Translations under genes and position numbers: made by a program
In this document: in pieces, positions 54,096 through 63,476 of the stretch
Position numbering within the stretch: the first letter of the stretch is position 1
How the letters are laid out: each line of letters begins with the position of its first letter
Origin: Pseudomonas piscis
Lineage (GTDB): Bacteria; Pseudomonadota; Gammaproteobacteria; Pseudomonadales; Pseudomonadaceae
NCBI RefSeq assembly: GCF_009380155.1
Contig: NZ_WHUV01000005.1
Location: forward strand, 186,001-250,000
Length of the DNA stretch: 64,000 nt
Direction of reading: 5' to 3'
The notes under the pieces: generated by a model
What the model saw: the letters and a program-made list of their open reading frames with translations, nothing else
Database searches by the model: none
Told to the model about the DNA's origin: nothing

Positions 54096-55271
54096 ATGCG
54101 CGACACCACCCAGCACTTTCGCCAGCAATACCGGGCCGCTGTCAGCCCGCGCTACAACCCATGGCTGCACGGCGGCTTCGTCCTGGCCTACGGCCTGCTG
54201 TGCATCGGCCTGCTGTGGAGCACCCTGGACCGGGTACAGCCGCTGGAATGGCTGGCGATACCGCTGGCGCTGCTGTTCTTCAACCTGTGCATCTATGTGG
54301 TGCACCGTTGGCTGGGGCACCACAAGCGGCGCCTGGGACGCCTGTTCTACGCCCGGCATACCGGCGATCACCACAGTTTCTTCACCCCGGGGCTGATGGC
54401 CTACGAAGGCTTGCGGGATTGGCGGGTGATCCTGTTCCCAGCCTGGCTGATCGTGCTCCACAGCCTGCTGTTCGCCCTGCCTCTGTGGGGGCTGCTGCGC
54501 CTGTGGAACGCCAATGTCGCGGCCTTGTTCGCCAGCTGCACGCTGATCGGCTACCTGGCCTACGAGATCTTCCATGCCTGCGAACACTTGCCGGCCGGCC
54601 ATCCCCTGGCGCGCCTGCCCTGGATCCGCCAGATGCGGCGCCTGCACGAACTGCATCACCGCCGCGAGCTGATGCAGGAACGCAACTTCAATATCGTCCT
54701 GCCCTTGATGGACTGGCTGTTCGGCACCCTGTACTGGCAGCCGGAGCAAACCCCGGCACAGTCCCACAGCGTGCCCAGTTCCACGCCCCTGACCCGCATG
54801 CAGCATCAGGTCGACATTCCCCGTAGTAGCGCCAGCACCCTGGCCTATGCCGCCAGCCCAAGGTGCTGGCCGCAATGGCATCCCTCCTCACTGCGGGTCG
54901 AGGGCGCCGCAGGCCCCCTGGCCGGCGGCCAGGGCTTCGAGGAGGACATCCACGCCGGCGGGCGCAGCGGCCACCTGAGCTGGCGGGTCGAGGAGTACCT
55001 GCCGGGGCAGCGCTGGCGCGCCACGGCCCGGGGCGATCATGGTCTATGGTTGCAGGTCACCTACCAATGCCAGCCCCTGGCAGGCGGACACACCCGTTTC
55101 GTGCGCACCCTGGAATATGGCTTCGACAACCTGCTGATGCGCCTGGGTAATCGGTTGCTATTCAAACGACGGATAGAACGGGAGTCCGCGGCCTCGATGC
55201 AGGCATTGTGCAAGATGGCCCAACAAACCATCGCAGCGCAGCCCGCCGCGCCGGCTGCCAGCCCGTCCTGA
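54096..55271 (+). CDS. Sterol desaturase / fatty acid hydroxylase family protein with C-terminal SRPBCC-like domain
   Basis: A 391-residue membrane enzyme. The N-terminal half (about 1-225) has four hydrophobic segments and the di-iron histidine boxes HRWLGHH, HTGDHH, HACEH and HELHH, as in the fatty acid hydroxylase superfamily. The C-terminal 140 residues resemble an SRPBCC/START-like lipid-binding fold (WRVEEYLPGQRWRATARG, FVRTLEYGFDNLLMR). The fusion suggests oxidation of a lipid presented by its own carrier domain. GGGAG precedes the start. Followed by an SMP-30-like gene after 25 bases. Confidence 0.8.
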   Translation: MRDTTQHFRQQYRAAVSPRYNPWLHGGFVLAYGLLCIGLLWSTLDRVQPLEWLAIPLALLFFNLCIYVVHRWLGHHKRRLGRLFYARHTGDHHSFFTPGLMAYEGLRDWRVILFPAWLIVLHSLLFALPLWGLLRLWNANVAALFASCTLIGYLAYEIFHACEHLPAGHPLARLPWIRQMRRLHELHHRRELMQERNFNIVLPLMDWLFGTLYWQPEQTPAQSHSVPSSTPLTRMQHQVDIPRSSASTLAYAASPRCWPQWHPSSLRVEGAAGPLAGGQGFEEDIHAGGRSGHLSWRVEEYLPGQRWRATARGDHGLWLQVTYQCQPLAGGHTRFVRTLEYGFDNLLMRLGNRLLFKRRIERESAASMQALCKMAQQTIAAQPAAPAASPS

Positions 55272-55296
55272 ACCGCACACCGACAGGAGTCATTGC

Positions 55297-56400
55297 ATGA
55301 ACCAGATCGCCCCTCGCCGCTTCGGCCTCGGCCGGATCATCCTGCTGCTGGTAATCGCCATCCTGGCCTTCCTGCTGCTGGCGCCGACCAAGGTCCAGCC
55401 AGTGGCCTGGCAGCCCTCGCCTGCGCCATCGATGAGCCAGGGCCCCTACGCCGAGAACCAGAAGCTCAAGGCCGTGCAGGCGGTCGGTGCCCGGGATATC
55501 GCCGGCCCCGAGGCGCTACTGCTGGAAAACGACCAGTTGCTCACCGGCCTGCATGATGGCCGGGTGATCCAGACCAGCCTCGACGGCACGGCCCTCAAGG
55601 TACTGGCCAATACCGGTGGCCGGCCCCTGGGCCTGGCCCGGCATCCGGACGGCCGCTTGATCATCGCCGACGCCATCAAGGGCCTGCTGGCCCTGGACGG
55701 ACAGGGCCAGATCCAGGTCTTGAGCGACACGGCCAATGGCCTGAAATTCGGCTTCACCGACGATGTCGCGGTGGATGCCGCCGGTCGCTACGCCTATTTC
55801 AGCGACGCCAGCAGCCGTTGGGGTTATGGCCACGACGGCGAGGCGGTGATCGAACATGGTGGCGATGGCCGCCTGTTGCGCTACGACTTCCAGAGTGGCC
55901 GGACCGAGGTCCTGCTCGACGGCCTGGAGTTCGCCAATGGCATCGCCCTGGGCCCGGACGAGGCCTTCGTCCTGGTCAACGAGACCGGCGCCTACCGCAT
56001 CAGCCGCTACTGGCTCAAGGGCGACAAGACCGGCCAGCACGACCTGTTCATCGATAACCTGCCGGGGCTGCCGGACAACCTCAGCTTCAATGGCCGTGAT
56101 CGTTTCTGGGTGGCCCTGTATGCGCCGCGCAATGCCCTGCTGGACGGCACCGCCGCCTACCCTTTCGTGCGCAAGATGCTGGTGCGGGCCATGCAGGTAT
56201 TGCCCAAGCCGGTGGAAAAACGCGGCTTCGTGCTGGGCCTGGACACCCAGGGCCGGGTGATCGCCAACCTGCAGGATGGCAGCAGCGGTAACTATTCGCC
56301 GATTACCACGGTGCGCGAGTACGGCGATGCGTTGTACCTGGGCTCCTTGAGTGCCCGGCACATGGCGCGCTTGCCATTGCAGCAAGCGTTGGAGCACTGA
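55297..56400 (+). CDS. SMP-30 / strictosidine synthase-like beta-propeller protein
   Basis: A 367-residue protein with an N-terminal membrane anchor (about 12-29, IILLLVIAILAFLLLAP). A six-bladed beta-propeller follows, containing GRPLGLARHPDGRLIIADA, DDVAVDAAGRYAYFSDASS and GLEFANGIALGPDEAFVLVNETG. These are typical of strictosidine synthase-like / SMP-30 proteins. The domain would sit in the periplasm. Family members include lactonases and arylesterases. CAGGAG precedes the start. Probably one transcript with the desaturase gene. Confidence 0.82.
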   Translation: MNQIAPRRFGLGRIILLLVIAILAFLLLAPTKVQPVAWQPSPAPSMSQGPYAENQKLKAVQAVGARDIAGPEALLLENDQLLTGLHDGRVIQTSLDGTALKVLANTGGRPLGLARHPDGRLIIADAIKGLLALDGQGQIQVLSDTANGLKFGFTDDVAVDAAGRYAYFSDASSRWGYGHDGEAVIEHGGDGRLLRYDFQSGRTEVLLDGLEFANGIALGPDEAFVLVNETGAYRISRYWLKGDKTGQHDLFIDNLPGLPDNLSFNGRDRFWVALYAPRNALLDGTAAYPFVRKMLVRAMQVLPKPVEKRGFVLGLDTQGRVIANLQDGSSGNYSPITTVREYGDALYLGSLSARHMARLPLQQALEH

Positions 56401-56450
56401 GGCCTGGAGGCCGCCCCGTGGGGTCAGCCGGACGCGCTGAATTGCGGGTC

Positions 56451-56500
56451 GCTGAAGGTCCTGCGGGCCTTGGCCCGGCCCCGCAGGCTCAGCGGCTGCA
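56451..56500. repeat. Interspersed REP-like repeat, second copy
   Basis: GCTGAAGGTCCTGCGGGCCT begins a unit closely matching that at 41332, in the 196-base spacer between convergent genes. Confidence 0.55.
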
Positions 56501-56596
56501 GGCAGGGGCCCTCTCGCCGTTGCCGCAGGGATACAAGGAAATGGAGGTCGGTTATCGGCGGCCTGTGGTCGAACCACAGGCGCCAAGGGCGGGAGG

Positions 56597-56830
56597 TCAG
56601 GAACGGGCGGTGAGTTTCTGGGAGATCTCATCCTTGATCAGCAGGCGTTTTTCCTTGAGCTTCCTTACTTCATCGTCTGCAGCGGCCGCTGCTTCGGCCT
56701 TGAGCACCTGGTCGTCGATACTGTTGTACTTGTCGAACAGTGCATTGAGGTGGGGATCCTTGGCCCGACGCTGTTGAATGTCTTCTTTGCTGCAGCTCAG
56801 GTCCTGGTAAAGATCGTGGGTCACCGGCAT
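56597..56830 (-). CDS. DUF465 (YdcH-like) protein
   Basis: A 77-residue coiled-coil protein. The pattern HLNALFDKYNSIDDQVLKAE followed by KLKEKRLLIKDEI is the DUF465 signature of small, highly charged helical proteins. CGGAGGT precedes the ATG. Function unknown. Downstream of the UvrA2-like gene, same strand. Confidence 0.88.
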   Translation of the reverse strand: MPVTHDLYQDLSCSKEDIQQRRAKDPHLNALFDKYNSIDDQVLKAEAAAAADDEVRKLKEKRLLIKDEISQKLTARS

Positions 56831-56966
56831 GGAACACCTCCGTGGTTGATCGGCAGCAGGGGCGTCCTCACGCCCCTGCCAGCCATCAGCATGGCCTTGG
56901 CTCCCCGGGTCTGTCGACCGCCAATCAGACCAGCGGTAACCGTTCGTCGCCCTCGGCTGCCCTGGA

Positions 56967-59528
56967 TCAATTCCCGCCCAGGGCCGCCGCCAGGAACGGC
57001 GCGGTACGGCTTTCACCCTGCCTGGCCACCTGCTGCGCAGTGCCGCAGGCCACCAGGCGACCACCCTGGTCGCCCGCGCCCGGGCCGATATCGATGACCC
57101 AGTCGGCCCTCGCCACCACGCGCATTTCATGCTCGACCACCACCACGCTGTGTCCTGCGGCCACCAGCTTGTCCAACTGCTCCAGCAGCCGGTCCACGTC
57201 CCTGGGATGCAGGCCCGTAGTGGGCTCGTCCAGCACATAGAGGGTGGCGCCACGGGCATTGCGTTGCAGTTCGGTGGCCAGCTTGATGCGCTGCGCCTCG
57301 CCACCGGACAGCTCGGTGGCCGGCTGGCCCAGGCGCAAGTAGTCCAGGCCGATGTCGCTCAGCACCTGCAGGGCCCGCAGGATCGCCGGCTGCTCGGCGA
57401 AGACCGGCAAGGCCTGCTCGACGTTCAATTGCAGGACCTGGGCGATGTTCAGGCCCTGCCAGGTCACTTCCAGGGTCTGCGGGTGATAACGCGCGCCATG
57501 GCAGGTCGGGCATGGCGCGAAGACGCTAGGCATGAACAGCAGCTCGACGCTGACGAAACCCTCGCCCTCGCAGGCCGGGCAACGGCCCTTGGCGACGTTG
57601 AAGGAAAACTGTCCGGCGTCATAACCCCGGGCCCGGGCCTCGGGGGTAGCGGCGAACAGTTTGCGCACCTGGTCGAACAAGCCGGTGTAGGTCGCCAGGT
57701 TGGAGCGTGGAGTACGCCCGATGGGCTTCTGGTCCACCTGTACCAGGCGCTTGACCCGCTCCATGCCCGCCACCACCCGCCCGCCGCTGGCAACGGGAAC
57801 CTCGTCCTCCAGGTCCAACTGCGCGGCCTCCTCAGCGGCAGGCAGCTTGCCCAGCTGGGCGCCGACCAGCTCCAGCAGCGCCTGGCTGACCAGGCTCGAC
57901 TTGCCGGAACCGGAAACCCCGGTCACGGCGGTGAAGCAGCCCAGGGGAAACTCGACATCCAGGTCCTTGAGGTTATTGCGGGTGATGCCGGCCAGGCGCA
58001 ACCAGTCCCGGGGCTGGCGCGGGGTATGCGCCACCGGGGCCTGCCCGGCGAACAGGTAGGGCCGGGTTTGCGAAGCCTCGATGGTCGCCAGCCCCGCCGG
58101 TGGCCCGCTGTACAGCACCTGGCCACCGCGCTCGCCGGCCGCCGGCCCGACATCCACCAGCCAGTCGGCCCGGCGCATGGTCTGCAGGTCGTGCTCCACC
58201 ACGAACAATGAGTTGCCCGCAGCCTTGAGGCGCTGCAAGGCCGCGAACAGGGCCTCGGCATCCGCTGGATGCAGGCCCGCGGAGGGCTCGTCCAGCACAT
58301 AGATCACCCCGAACAGCTGCGAGCCCAGCTGGGTCGCCAGGCGCAAGCGCTGCAACTCGCCGGGGGACAGGGTCGGCGTGCTGCGCTCCAACGCCAGGTA
58401 GCCCAGCCCCAGGTCCACCAGGGTGGCGACCCGTTCCAGCAGATCCTGGGCGATGCGCTGCGCCGCCAGGAGCTTCTCCGGCGACAGCTGCACAGCGTCC
58501 TGCGCTACCTGCGTGCCGGCGGCCACCGGCGCAAGCACCTCGGCCAGTTGCAGCAGCGGCATGCGCGCCAGCTCGCCGATATCCAGCCCGGCGAAAGTCA
58601 CCGCGAGCGCCTCGCGCTTGAGCCGCTTGCCGTCGCACAAGGGGCACTGGCTGCCGCGCATGAACTGCGCCACGCGCTTTTTCATCAAGGCGCTCTGGGT
58701 ATGGGTGAAGGTGTGCAGCACATAGCGCCGGGCGCCGCTGAAAGTGCCCATGTAGCTGGGCTCCTGCTGGCGCGCCAGGGCCTGGCGAGTCTGTTCCGGG
58801 GTGAGCCCGGCATACACCGGCACCGTCGGCGTGTCTTCGGTGAACAGGATCCAGTCGCGCTGCTCCCTGGGCAGGTCGCGCCAGGGAATGTCCACGTCGT
58901 AGCCCAGGGTCACCAGGATGTCCCGCAGGTTCTGCCCCTGCCAGGCCAGGGGCCAGGAAGCCACCGCGCGCTGGCGGATGGTCAGCGATGGGTCGGGGAC
59001 CATGCTCGCCTCGTCCACCTCGTACACCCGGCCCAGGCCATGGCATTGCGGGCAGGCGCCCTGGGGGGTGTTGGGCGAGAAGTCCTCGGCATACAGCATC
59101 GCTTGCCCGGGCGGGTAGCTGCCGGCCCGGGAGTACAACATGCGTACCAGGCTGGACAAGGTGGTCACGCTGCCCACCGAGGACCGCGTACTGGGGCTGC
59201 CGCGCTGTTGTTGCAGGGCTACCGCCGGGGGCAGGCCGTCGATGCGGTCCACGTCCGGCACCCCGACCTGGTCGATCAAACGCCGCGCATAGGGCGCCAC
59301 CGATTCGAAATAGCGTCGCTGGGCCTCGGCATACAGGGTCGAGAACGCCAGGGACGACTTGCCCGAACCGGACACGCCGCTGAACACCACCAGCGCATCC
59401 CGGGGAATGTCGACGTCGACGTTGCGCAGGTTGTGCTCGCGGGCGCCACGCACCCGCACGAATCCGGAACTGTGGGTTGCTGCGGTGCTGTCCGGGGAAT
59501 CAGCGGAACGATCGGACGAAGAAGTCAT
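56967..59528 (-). CDS. UvrA2-type excinuclease ABC subunit A-like ATPase
   Basis: An 853-residue double ABC ATPase. Both halves have Walker A GVSGSGKSS. Zinc-type motifs CPQCHGLG, CPLCDGKR and CPACEGEG/CPTCHG are present. The signature is LSPGELQRLRLA in the first half, where LSGGE is degenerate, and LSGGEAQRIKLA in the second. It is shorter than UvrA (about 940) because the UvrB-binding region is missing, which marks class II UvrA. Such proteins are linked to resistance to DNA-binding antibiotics and not to classical repair. Both ATPase sites look otherwise intact. Confidence 0.88.
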   Translation of the reverse strand: MTSSSDRSADSPDSTAATHSSGFVRVRGAREHNLRNVDVDIPRDALVVFSGVSGSGKSSLAFSTLYAEAQRRYFESVAPYARRLIDQVGVPDVDRIDGLPPAVALQQQRGSPSTRSSVGSVTTLSSLVRMLYSRAGSYPPGQAMLYAEDFSPNTPQGACPQCHGLGRVYEVDEASMVPDPSLTIRQRAVASWPLAWQGQNLRDILVTLGYDVDIPWRDLPREQRDWILFTEDTPTVPVYAGLTPEQTRQALARQQEPSYMGTFSGARRYVLHTFTHTQSALMKKRVAQFMRGSQCPLCDGKRLKREALAVTFAGLDIGELARMPLLQLAEVLAPVAAGTQVAQDAVQLSPEKLLAAQRIAQDLLERVATLVDLGLGYLALERSTPTLSPGELQRLRLATQLGSQLFGVIYVLDEPSAGLHPADAEALFAALQRLKAAGNSLFVVEHDLQTMRRADWLVDVGPAAGERGGQVLYSGPPAGLATIEASQTRPYLFAGQAPVAHTPRQPRDWLRLAGITRNNLKDLDVEFPLGCFTAVTGVSGSGKSSLVSQALLELVGAQLGKLPAAEEAAQLDLEDEVPVASGGRVVAGMERVKRLVQVDQKPIGRTPRSNLATYTGLFDQVRKLFAATPEARARGYDAGQFSFNVAKGRCPACEGEGFVSVELLFMPSVFAPCPTCHGARYHPQTLEVTWQGLNIAQVLQLNVEQALPVFAEQPAILRALQVLSDIGLDYLRLGQPATELSGGEAQRIKLATELQRNARGATLYVLDEPTTGLHPRDVDRLLEQLDKLVAAGHSVVVVEHEMRVVARADWVIDIGPGAGDQGGRLVACGTAQQVARQGESRTAPFLAAALGGN

Positions 59529-59628
59529 GGACCTGCCTTGTCTGGGGAATCATGAAATGCGAGGAGCGCGACCACCGATCATCACATATCCCCCAGGGCC
59601 CAGGGCAAGCCCGGTGGCCAGCGGCTAC

Positions 59629-59895
59629 TCAGCGCCGCAGCGGTTGCCCGGTGCCCTGCTCCGCCGCCAGTCCGGTGTGCCGCAGGTCGTAGCGCAGTTC
59701 GGTGATCAGCTCGCAGATGGCCCGGGAGCTGGTCAGGGAACGAGTGGAGATACCGGTCACGAACAGGTCGACGCGGCCAGAGGCCGGATCGCAGATACGC
59801 ACGGTCATGGCGCCGTCATGGCCGATGGTGCATTGGCAGTGCAGGGGCAGGAAGCTGGTTTCGATGATTCTGCGCAGTTCGAGGGTAGAGATCAC
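59629..59895 (-). CDS. DUF1652 protein
   Basis: An 88-residue protein with the Pseudomonas DUF1652 pattern: ISTLELRRIIETSFLPLHC, TIGHDGAMTVRICDPASGRV and SSRAICELITELRYDL. The GTG at 59895 gives the usual MIS-like N-terminus; the longer frame to 60012 does not. No strong ribosome-binding site. Function unknown. Confidence 0.8.
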   Translation of the reverse strand: MISTLELRRIIETSFLPLHCQCTIGHDGAMTVRICDPASGRVDLFVTGISTRSLTSSRAICELITELRYDLRHTGLAAEQGTGQPLRR

Positions 59896-60095
59896 GGGCA
59901 GAGGATCCAAAGAGGTTGAAAGGAAAAAACCGCGCAAGACAAGCATTGTTGTTGTGGGATCAGGCGGTCGGTGCCCCTGTCCTTGGTCATCGGCCAAACA
60001 GTACAAGTTCATTCAATTCGGTACAGACTAGAAGCCTGGCGCCAGTTTGTCGTCAGGCCGATTGGATTTTCATGCGCCGCGTCACACTGGCGCCG

Positions 60096-62207
60096 TCAGG
60101 TCCCCAGCAGCGAGCGCACCATGGCGCTCAAGTCCTCGGGTCCGTAGGGCTTGCTCAACAGGTAAGTGTCCGGGCTGAGCAAATGGTCCCGCGAGATCAG
60201 GTCGCGAGTGTGCCCGGAGGTGAACAGCACGGCGATCGGCGGGGCCTGGGTCTTGGCCCAGGTGGCAAGTTCGGTGCTCTTGATCAGGCCGGGCATCACC
60301 ACGTCGGTGAAGATCAGATCCACCTTGAGCCCCTCCAGCAACATCTGCATGGCGGCATCGCCGCTGGCCGCGGTACTGACCCGGTATCCCTCGAGCCTGA
60401 GCATCTCCACTGCGGCGCTGCGCACATCGACGTTGTCCTCCACCACCAGGATGCTCTCCTGGCCGCCCGCGCCCTGGCCATGGGGCTTGCGTGCGCTGAC
60501 CACTTCGCGATCGGGGCAACGGGCGAAATACATCCGGACCCGGGTCCCCTGCTCGGGGCTGCTGAGGATCTCCACATGGCCGCCGCTCTGCTTGACGAAA
60601 CCGAACACCATGCTCAGGCCCAGGCCGGTGCCATGGCTATCGCTCTTGGTGGTGAAGAACGGCTCGAAGGCCTGCGCCAAGACCTCGGCCGACATGCCTC
60701 CACCGCTATCGGCCACGGTCAGGCACAGGTACTGGCCCGGCTCGATGTCCTTGCCCAGGCATTGCTCGCGCTCCAGCACCAGGTTCTCGGCGCGGATCAG
60801 GATGCTGCCCTCGCCGCCCATGGCATCCCGGGCATTGAGCACCAGGTTGAGCACCGCATTCTCCAGCTGGTTGCGGTCGACATGGATGCACCAGGGGTCT
60901 GCGGGCAACTGCACTTCGATGCTGATGGTTTCCCCCAGGGCGCGTTGCAACAGTTCGCCCAGGTCTTCATACAGGTGGCGCGGATCGTAGACCGCCGGGG
61001 ACAACGGCTGGCGCCGGGCGAAGGCCAGCAGCTGCGCCGACAGCTTGGCCCCGCGCTCCACCGCCGCCAGCGCGGCCCCGGTCCGTCGTTGCACATTGGC
61101 GTTATCCGGCTCGTGGCGGGCCAGCAGGTGCAGGTTGCCGGAGATCACCTGCAACAGGTTGTTGAAGTCATGGGCCACGCCACCGGTGAGCCCGCCGATG
61201 GCCTCGAGCTTCTGCGCCTGGCGCAGGCGCTCCTCGGCGCTCAACCGCGCGTCGACCTCCTTGAGCACCCGCTGCTCCAGGTCGCGGGTCAACTGGCGCA
61301 AGGCTTCTTCGGCGAGCTTGCGCTCCTGGATATCGATCAGCACCCCGGGAAAGCGCAAGGCCCGGCCCTGGTCGTCGAGCTCACAACGACCGCAGGCCAG
61401 CACCCAGCTGTAGCTATCGTCGGCGCGACGTATCCGATATTCCGCGTTGTACGCGCCGCCATGGGTCAGGCTGTAGTCCACCAGTTCGCGAATGCGTGGC
61501 AGGTCATCGGGATGGATGCGGCTTTCGGCGACGGCGATCGGCAAATCGTCCAGGGCTTGCCCGGCCGGGTAGGAAAAGGTCCGGGCAAAACGCTCGTCGC
61601 TGGAAAACCTGTCGTGCTGGATGTCCCACACGAAGGAACCGAGCAACGCCCCGGCGTTCAAGGCCAGCTGGACTCGCTCGTTCTCGGCGCGGTAGGCCGC
61701 CTCGGCAGCCTGCCGGCGCTGCTCGGAAATCACATGGGCGGTGGTTTCCACGACAACGGCGATGACCCCGGCCGGGGCCTGGTCATCATCGGCCACCGGG
61801 CTGTAGTAGAGGTCCAGCCAGACACTCTCCGGCGCCCCGTTGCGCAGCAGCACCAGATCCTTGTTGTGGTAGGTCAGGGTGCCGCCGCTCAGGCAGGTGT
61901 TCATCACCCCGCGATTGAACTCGGCCACCTCCGGCCAGCCGCGCTCCACCGCGCAACCGAGCAGGTAGGGATGGCGTCCGCCGGCGAAGACCGCATAGGC
62001 GTCGTTGTAGATCATGTAGCCCAGGGGGCCCCAGAGCATCACCATCGGCACGGGCGAACCGAGCATCAGTTGCACCGTGCTGCGCAGGCTGTGGCTCCAG
62101 TGCTGCAACGGGCCGAGGCTGGTCAGGGACCAGTCGAAGGCGCGGATGCGACTGGCCATCTCGCCTTTCCAGCCCTGACACCCGTGATGATCGGATAAGA
62201 ACGGCAT
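60096..62207 (-). CDS. PAS-containing hybrid sensor histidine kinase
   Basis: A 703-residue soluble hybrid kinase. The N-terminal PAS/GAF-like region (about 1-150) has RIRAFDWSLTSLGPL and the MLWGPLGYMIYNDAYAVF segment typical of light/redox PAS kinases. A second PAS (about 175-290, SFVWDIQHDRFSSDERFA) follows. The phospho-acceptor H-box is GGVAHDFNNLLQVISGNL. The HATPase_c domain has DSGGGM and GTGLGLSMV. The C-terminal receiver has VVEDN and an Asp in LIFTDVVMPG. No membrane segment. The start could be 62207 or an internal ATG at 62159. Confidence 0.88.
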   Translation of the reverse strand: MPFLSDHHGCQGWKGEMASRIRAFDWSLTSLGPLQHWSHSLRSTVQLMLGSPVPMVMLWGPLGYMIYNDAYAVFAGGRHPYLLGCAVERGWPEVAEFNRGVMNTCLSGGTLTYHNKDLVLLRNGAPESVWLDLYYSPVADDDQAPAGVIAVVVETTAHVISEQRRQAAEAAYRAENERVQLALNAGALLGSFVWDIQHDRFSSDERFARTFSYPAGQALDDLPIAVAESRIHPDDLPRIRELVDYSLTHGGAYNAEYRIRRADDSYSWVLACGRCELDDQGRALRFPGVLIDIQERKLAEEALRQLTRDLEQRVLKEVDARLSAEERLRQAQKLEAIGGLTGGVAHDFNNLLQVISGNLHLLARHEPDNANVQRRTGAALAAVERGAKLSAQLLAFARRQPLSPAVYDPRHLYEDLGELLQRALGETISIEVQLPADPWCIHVDRNQLENAVLNLVLNARDAMGGEGSILIRAENLVLEREQCLGKDIEPGQYLCLTVADSGGGMSAEVLAQAFEPFFTTKSDSHGTGLGLSMVFGFVKQSGGHVEILSSPEQGTRVRMYFARCPDREVVSARKPHGQGAGGQESILVVEDNVDVRSAAVEMLRLEGYRVSTAASGDAAMQMLLEGLKVDLIFTDVVMPGLIKSTELATWAKTQAPPIAVLFTSGHTRDLISRDHLLSPDTYLLSKPYGPEDLSAMVRSLLGT

Positions 62208-62396
62208 GAACGGACTCTGTGAAGAACGTGGCACGGCATGGATTGGCAAAGGGCTGCACACCGCCCTCGAGCCTTGGAGGCCTGGCCGGGACAATGGTTT
62301 CCGGATTTCACCTGGACCTGCGCACCCGGCAAGACTGAACAGACAGGATAGGCGATGCCGGCCAGTCCAGGCGGACGCTCGCGGCGCCGCCTGGCA

Positions 62397-62415
62397 GGGG
62401 CGGATTGCCCGCCCC
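62397..62415 (-). terminator. Hairpin downstream of the DUF799 gene
   Basis: GGGGCGG-N5-CCGCCCC, a perfect seven-pair stem eight bases after the stop. No T-run, so possibly an RNA-protecting hairpin. Confidence 0.45.
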
Positions 62416-62422
62416 GGGTGAA

Positions 62423-63079
62423 TCAGTCGGTGCCGTATTTCGGCGAATGCGGACCGTACAGCAGGCCGTTGTGCTGCCCGGCCGACAGCAGGCGCTGGCT
62501 GGTGACACCGGCGATCGGATGGCCGGCGTCGGTGGAGGTGTTGACGATCTGCTTCACCGCGGCGGTGATCAGCATGCCCACCAGGCCCCCGCTGTTGTTG
62601 TTGCCTTCCTCGCTCGAAGCCCGGGCGCTGCCGGTCCACAGGGTGGTGCCGGTCTTGAGGTCGACCAGGGTGGCGCTGGCGGTCACCGCGGTCTCGCTGC
62701 TGATCAGCATGTAGCTGGTGCCGTACTCCTTGACGGTGATGTACAGGCCGGCATCGGCGCCGAAGATTTCGTTGAGCTTGGTGGGCGGCAGGCCGTGGAT
62801 ATCCGCCGGGTTGGTCAGGCCGTTATGACGGAAGGTTTCGTCCACCACCGCGATCGGCATCACGTAGTAACCGGCTTCGGCCAACGGCAGCGTCACCTGG
62901 GACAGCATGCTGTAGGTGGCCTTGACGTCCGGCGACTCGTTGAGCGGCGGCAGCACCAGGATCGACTTCGGCCTGGCTTGTTTGTAGGCCGCGTAGTCCA
63001 CGGTCTTGGGGGCGGCGCAGCCCACCAGCAGGCTGACCGTCAGCAGGCCCAGGAGGTTGCGCAGGGTCGACAGGTTCAT
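62423..63079 (-). CDS. DUF799 lipoprotein
   Basis: A 218-residue lipoprotein. The signal peptide has lipobox LLVGC (cysteine about 21). A DUF799-type mature part shows SILVLPPLNESPDVKATYS, YYVMPIAVVDETFRHNG and GADAGLYITVKEYGTSY. These proteins occur with CsgG and DUF4810 partners in a conserved outer-membrane lipoprotein trio of unknown function. The start overlaps the DUF4810 stop (ATGA). Last gene of the operon. Confidence 0.88.
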   Translation of the reverse strand: MNLSTLRNLLGLLTVSLLVGCAAPKTVDYAAYKQARPKSILVLPPLNESPDVKATYSMLSQVTLPLAEAGYYVMPIAVVDETFRHNGLTNPADIHGLPPTKLNEIFGADAGLYITVKEYGTSYMLISSETAVTASATLVDLKTGTTLWTGSARASSEEGNNNSGGLVGMLITAAVKQIVNTSTDAGHPIAGVTSQRLLSAGQHNGLLYGPHSPKYGTD

Positions 63080-63447
63080 TGCGCGGCCCCCTGCTTGGCG
63101 TTCTTGAGCAGGAAGTCCATGTACTTCGCCGACTCCGGAAACAGCGCCTTCTCGGTGTTGAACTGCTGCACCATCTGGTCATCCTTGCCCAGGCCGGCGT
63201 AGAGCATGCCCAGGTGTGCGTGGTAACCCGGCGGCACCGCCTTGCCGGTGGACTTGATTTTCTGCAGGTCGCGCTCCAGCGCCTCGACCTGGGCCTCGCG
63301 GGCGCCCTCGCCCTTGAAGTACTCGTAGGTCTGGGACTGGTAGCTTTCCCACTGGTACAGCGTCTTCGGCCCGCTGCAGCCGGCCAGCAATACGCTGCCC
63401 AGCACGACAGCGGCCAGCGCTGGCCGGGCCATCATGATCTTGAACAT
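63076..63447 (-). CDS. DUF4810 lipoprotein
   Basis: A 123-residue lipoprotein with lipobox LLAGC (about residue 24). The DUF4810 pattern is LYQWESYQSQTYEYFKG, then VPPGYHAHLGMLYAGLG and TEKALFPESAKYMDFLL. The TPR-like C-terminal region suggests protein binding. Coupled to the DUF799 gene by a four-base overlap and 29 bases after the CsgG-like gene. Confidence 0.88.
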   Translation of the reverse strand: MFKIMMARPALAAVVLGSVLLAGCSGPKTLYQWESYQSQTYEYFKGEGAREAQVEALERDLQKIKSTGKAVPPGYHAHLGMLYAGLGKDDQMVQQFNTEKALFPESAKYMDFLLKNAKQGAAQ

Positions 63448-63476
63448 ATGTGCACTTTCCCTGTTGGCAGTGGTGA

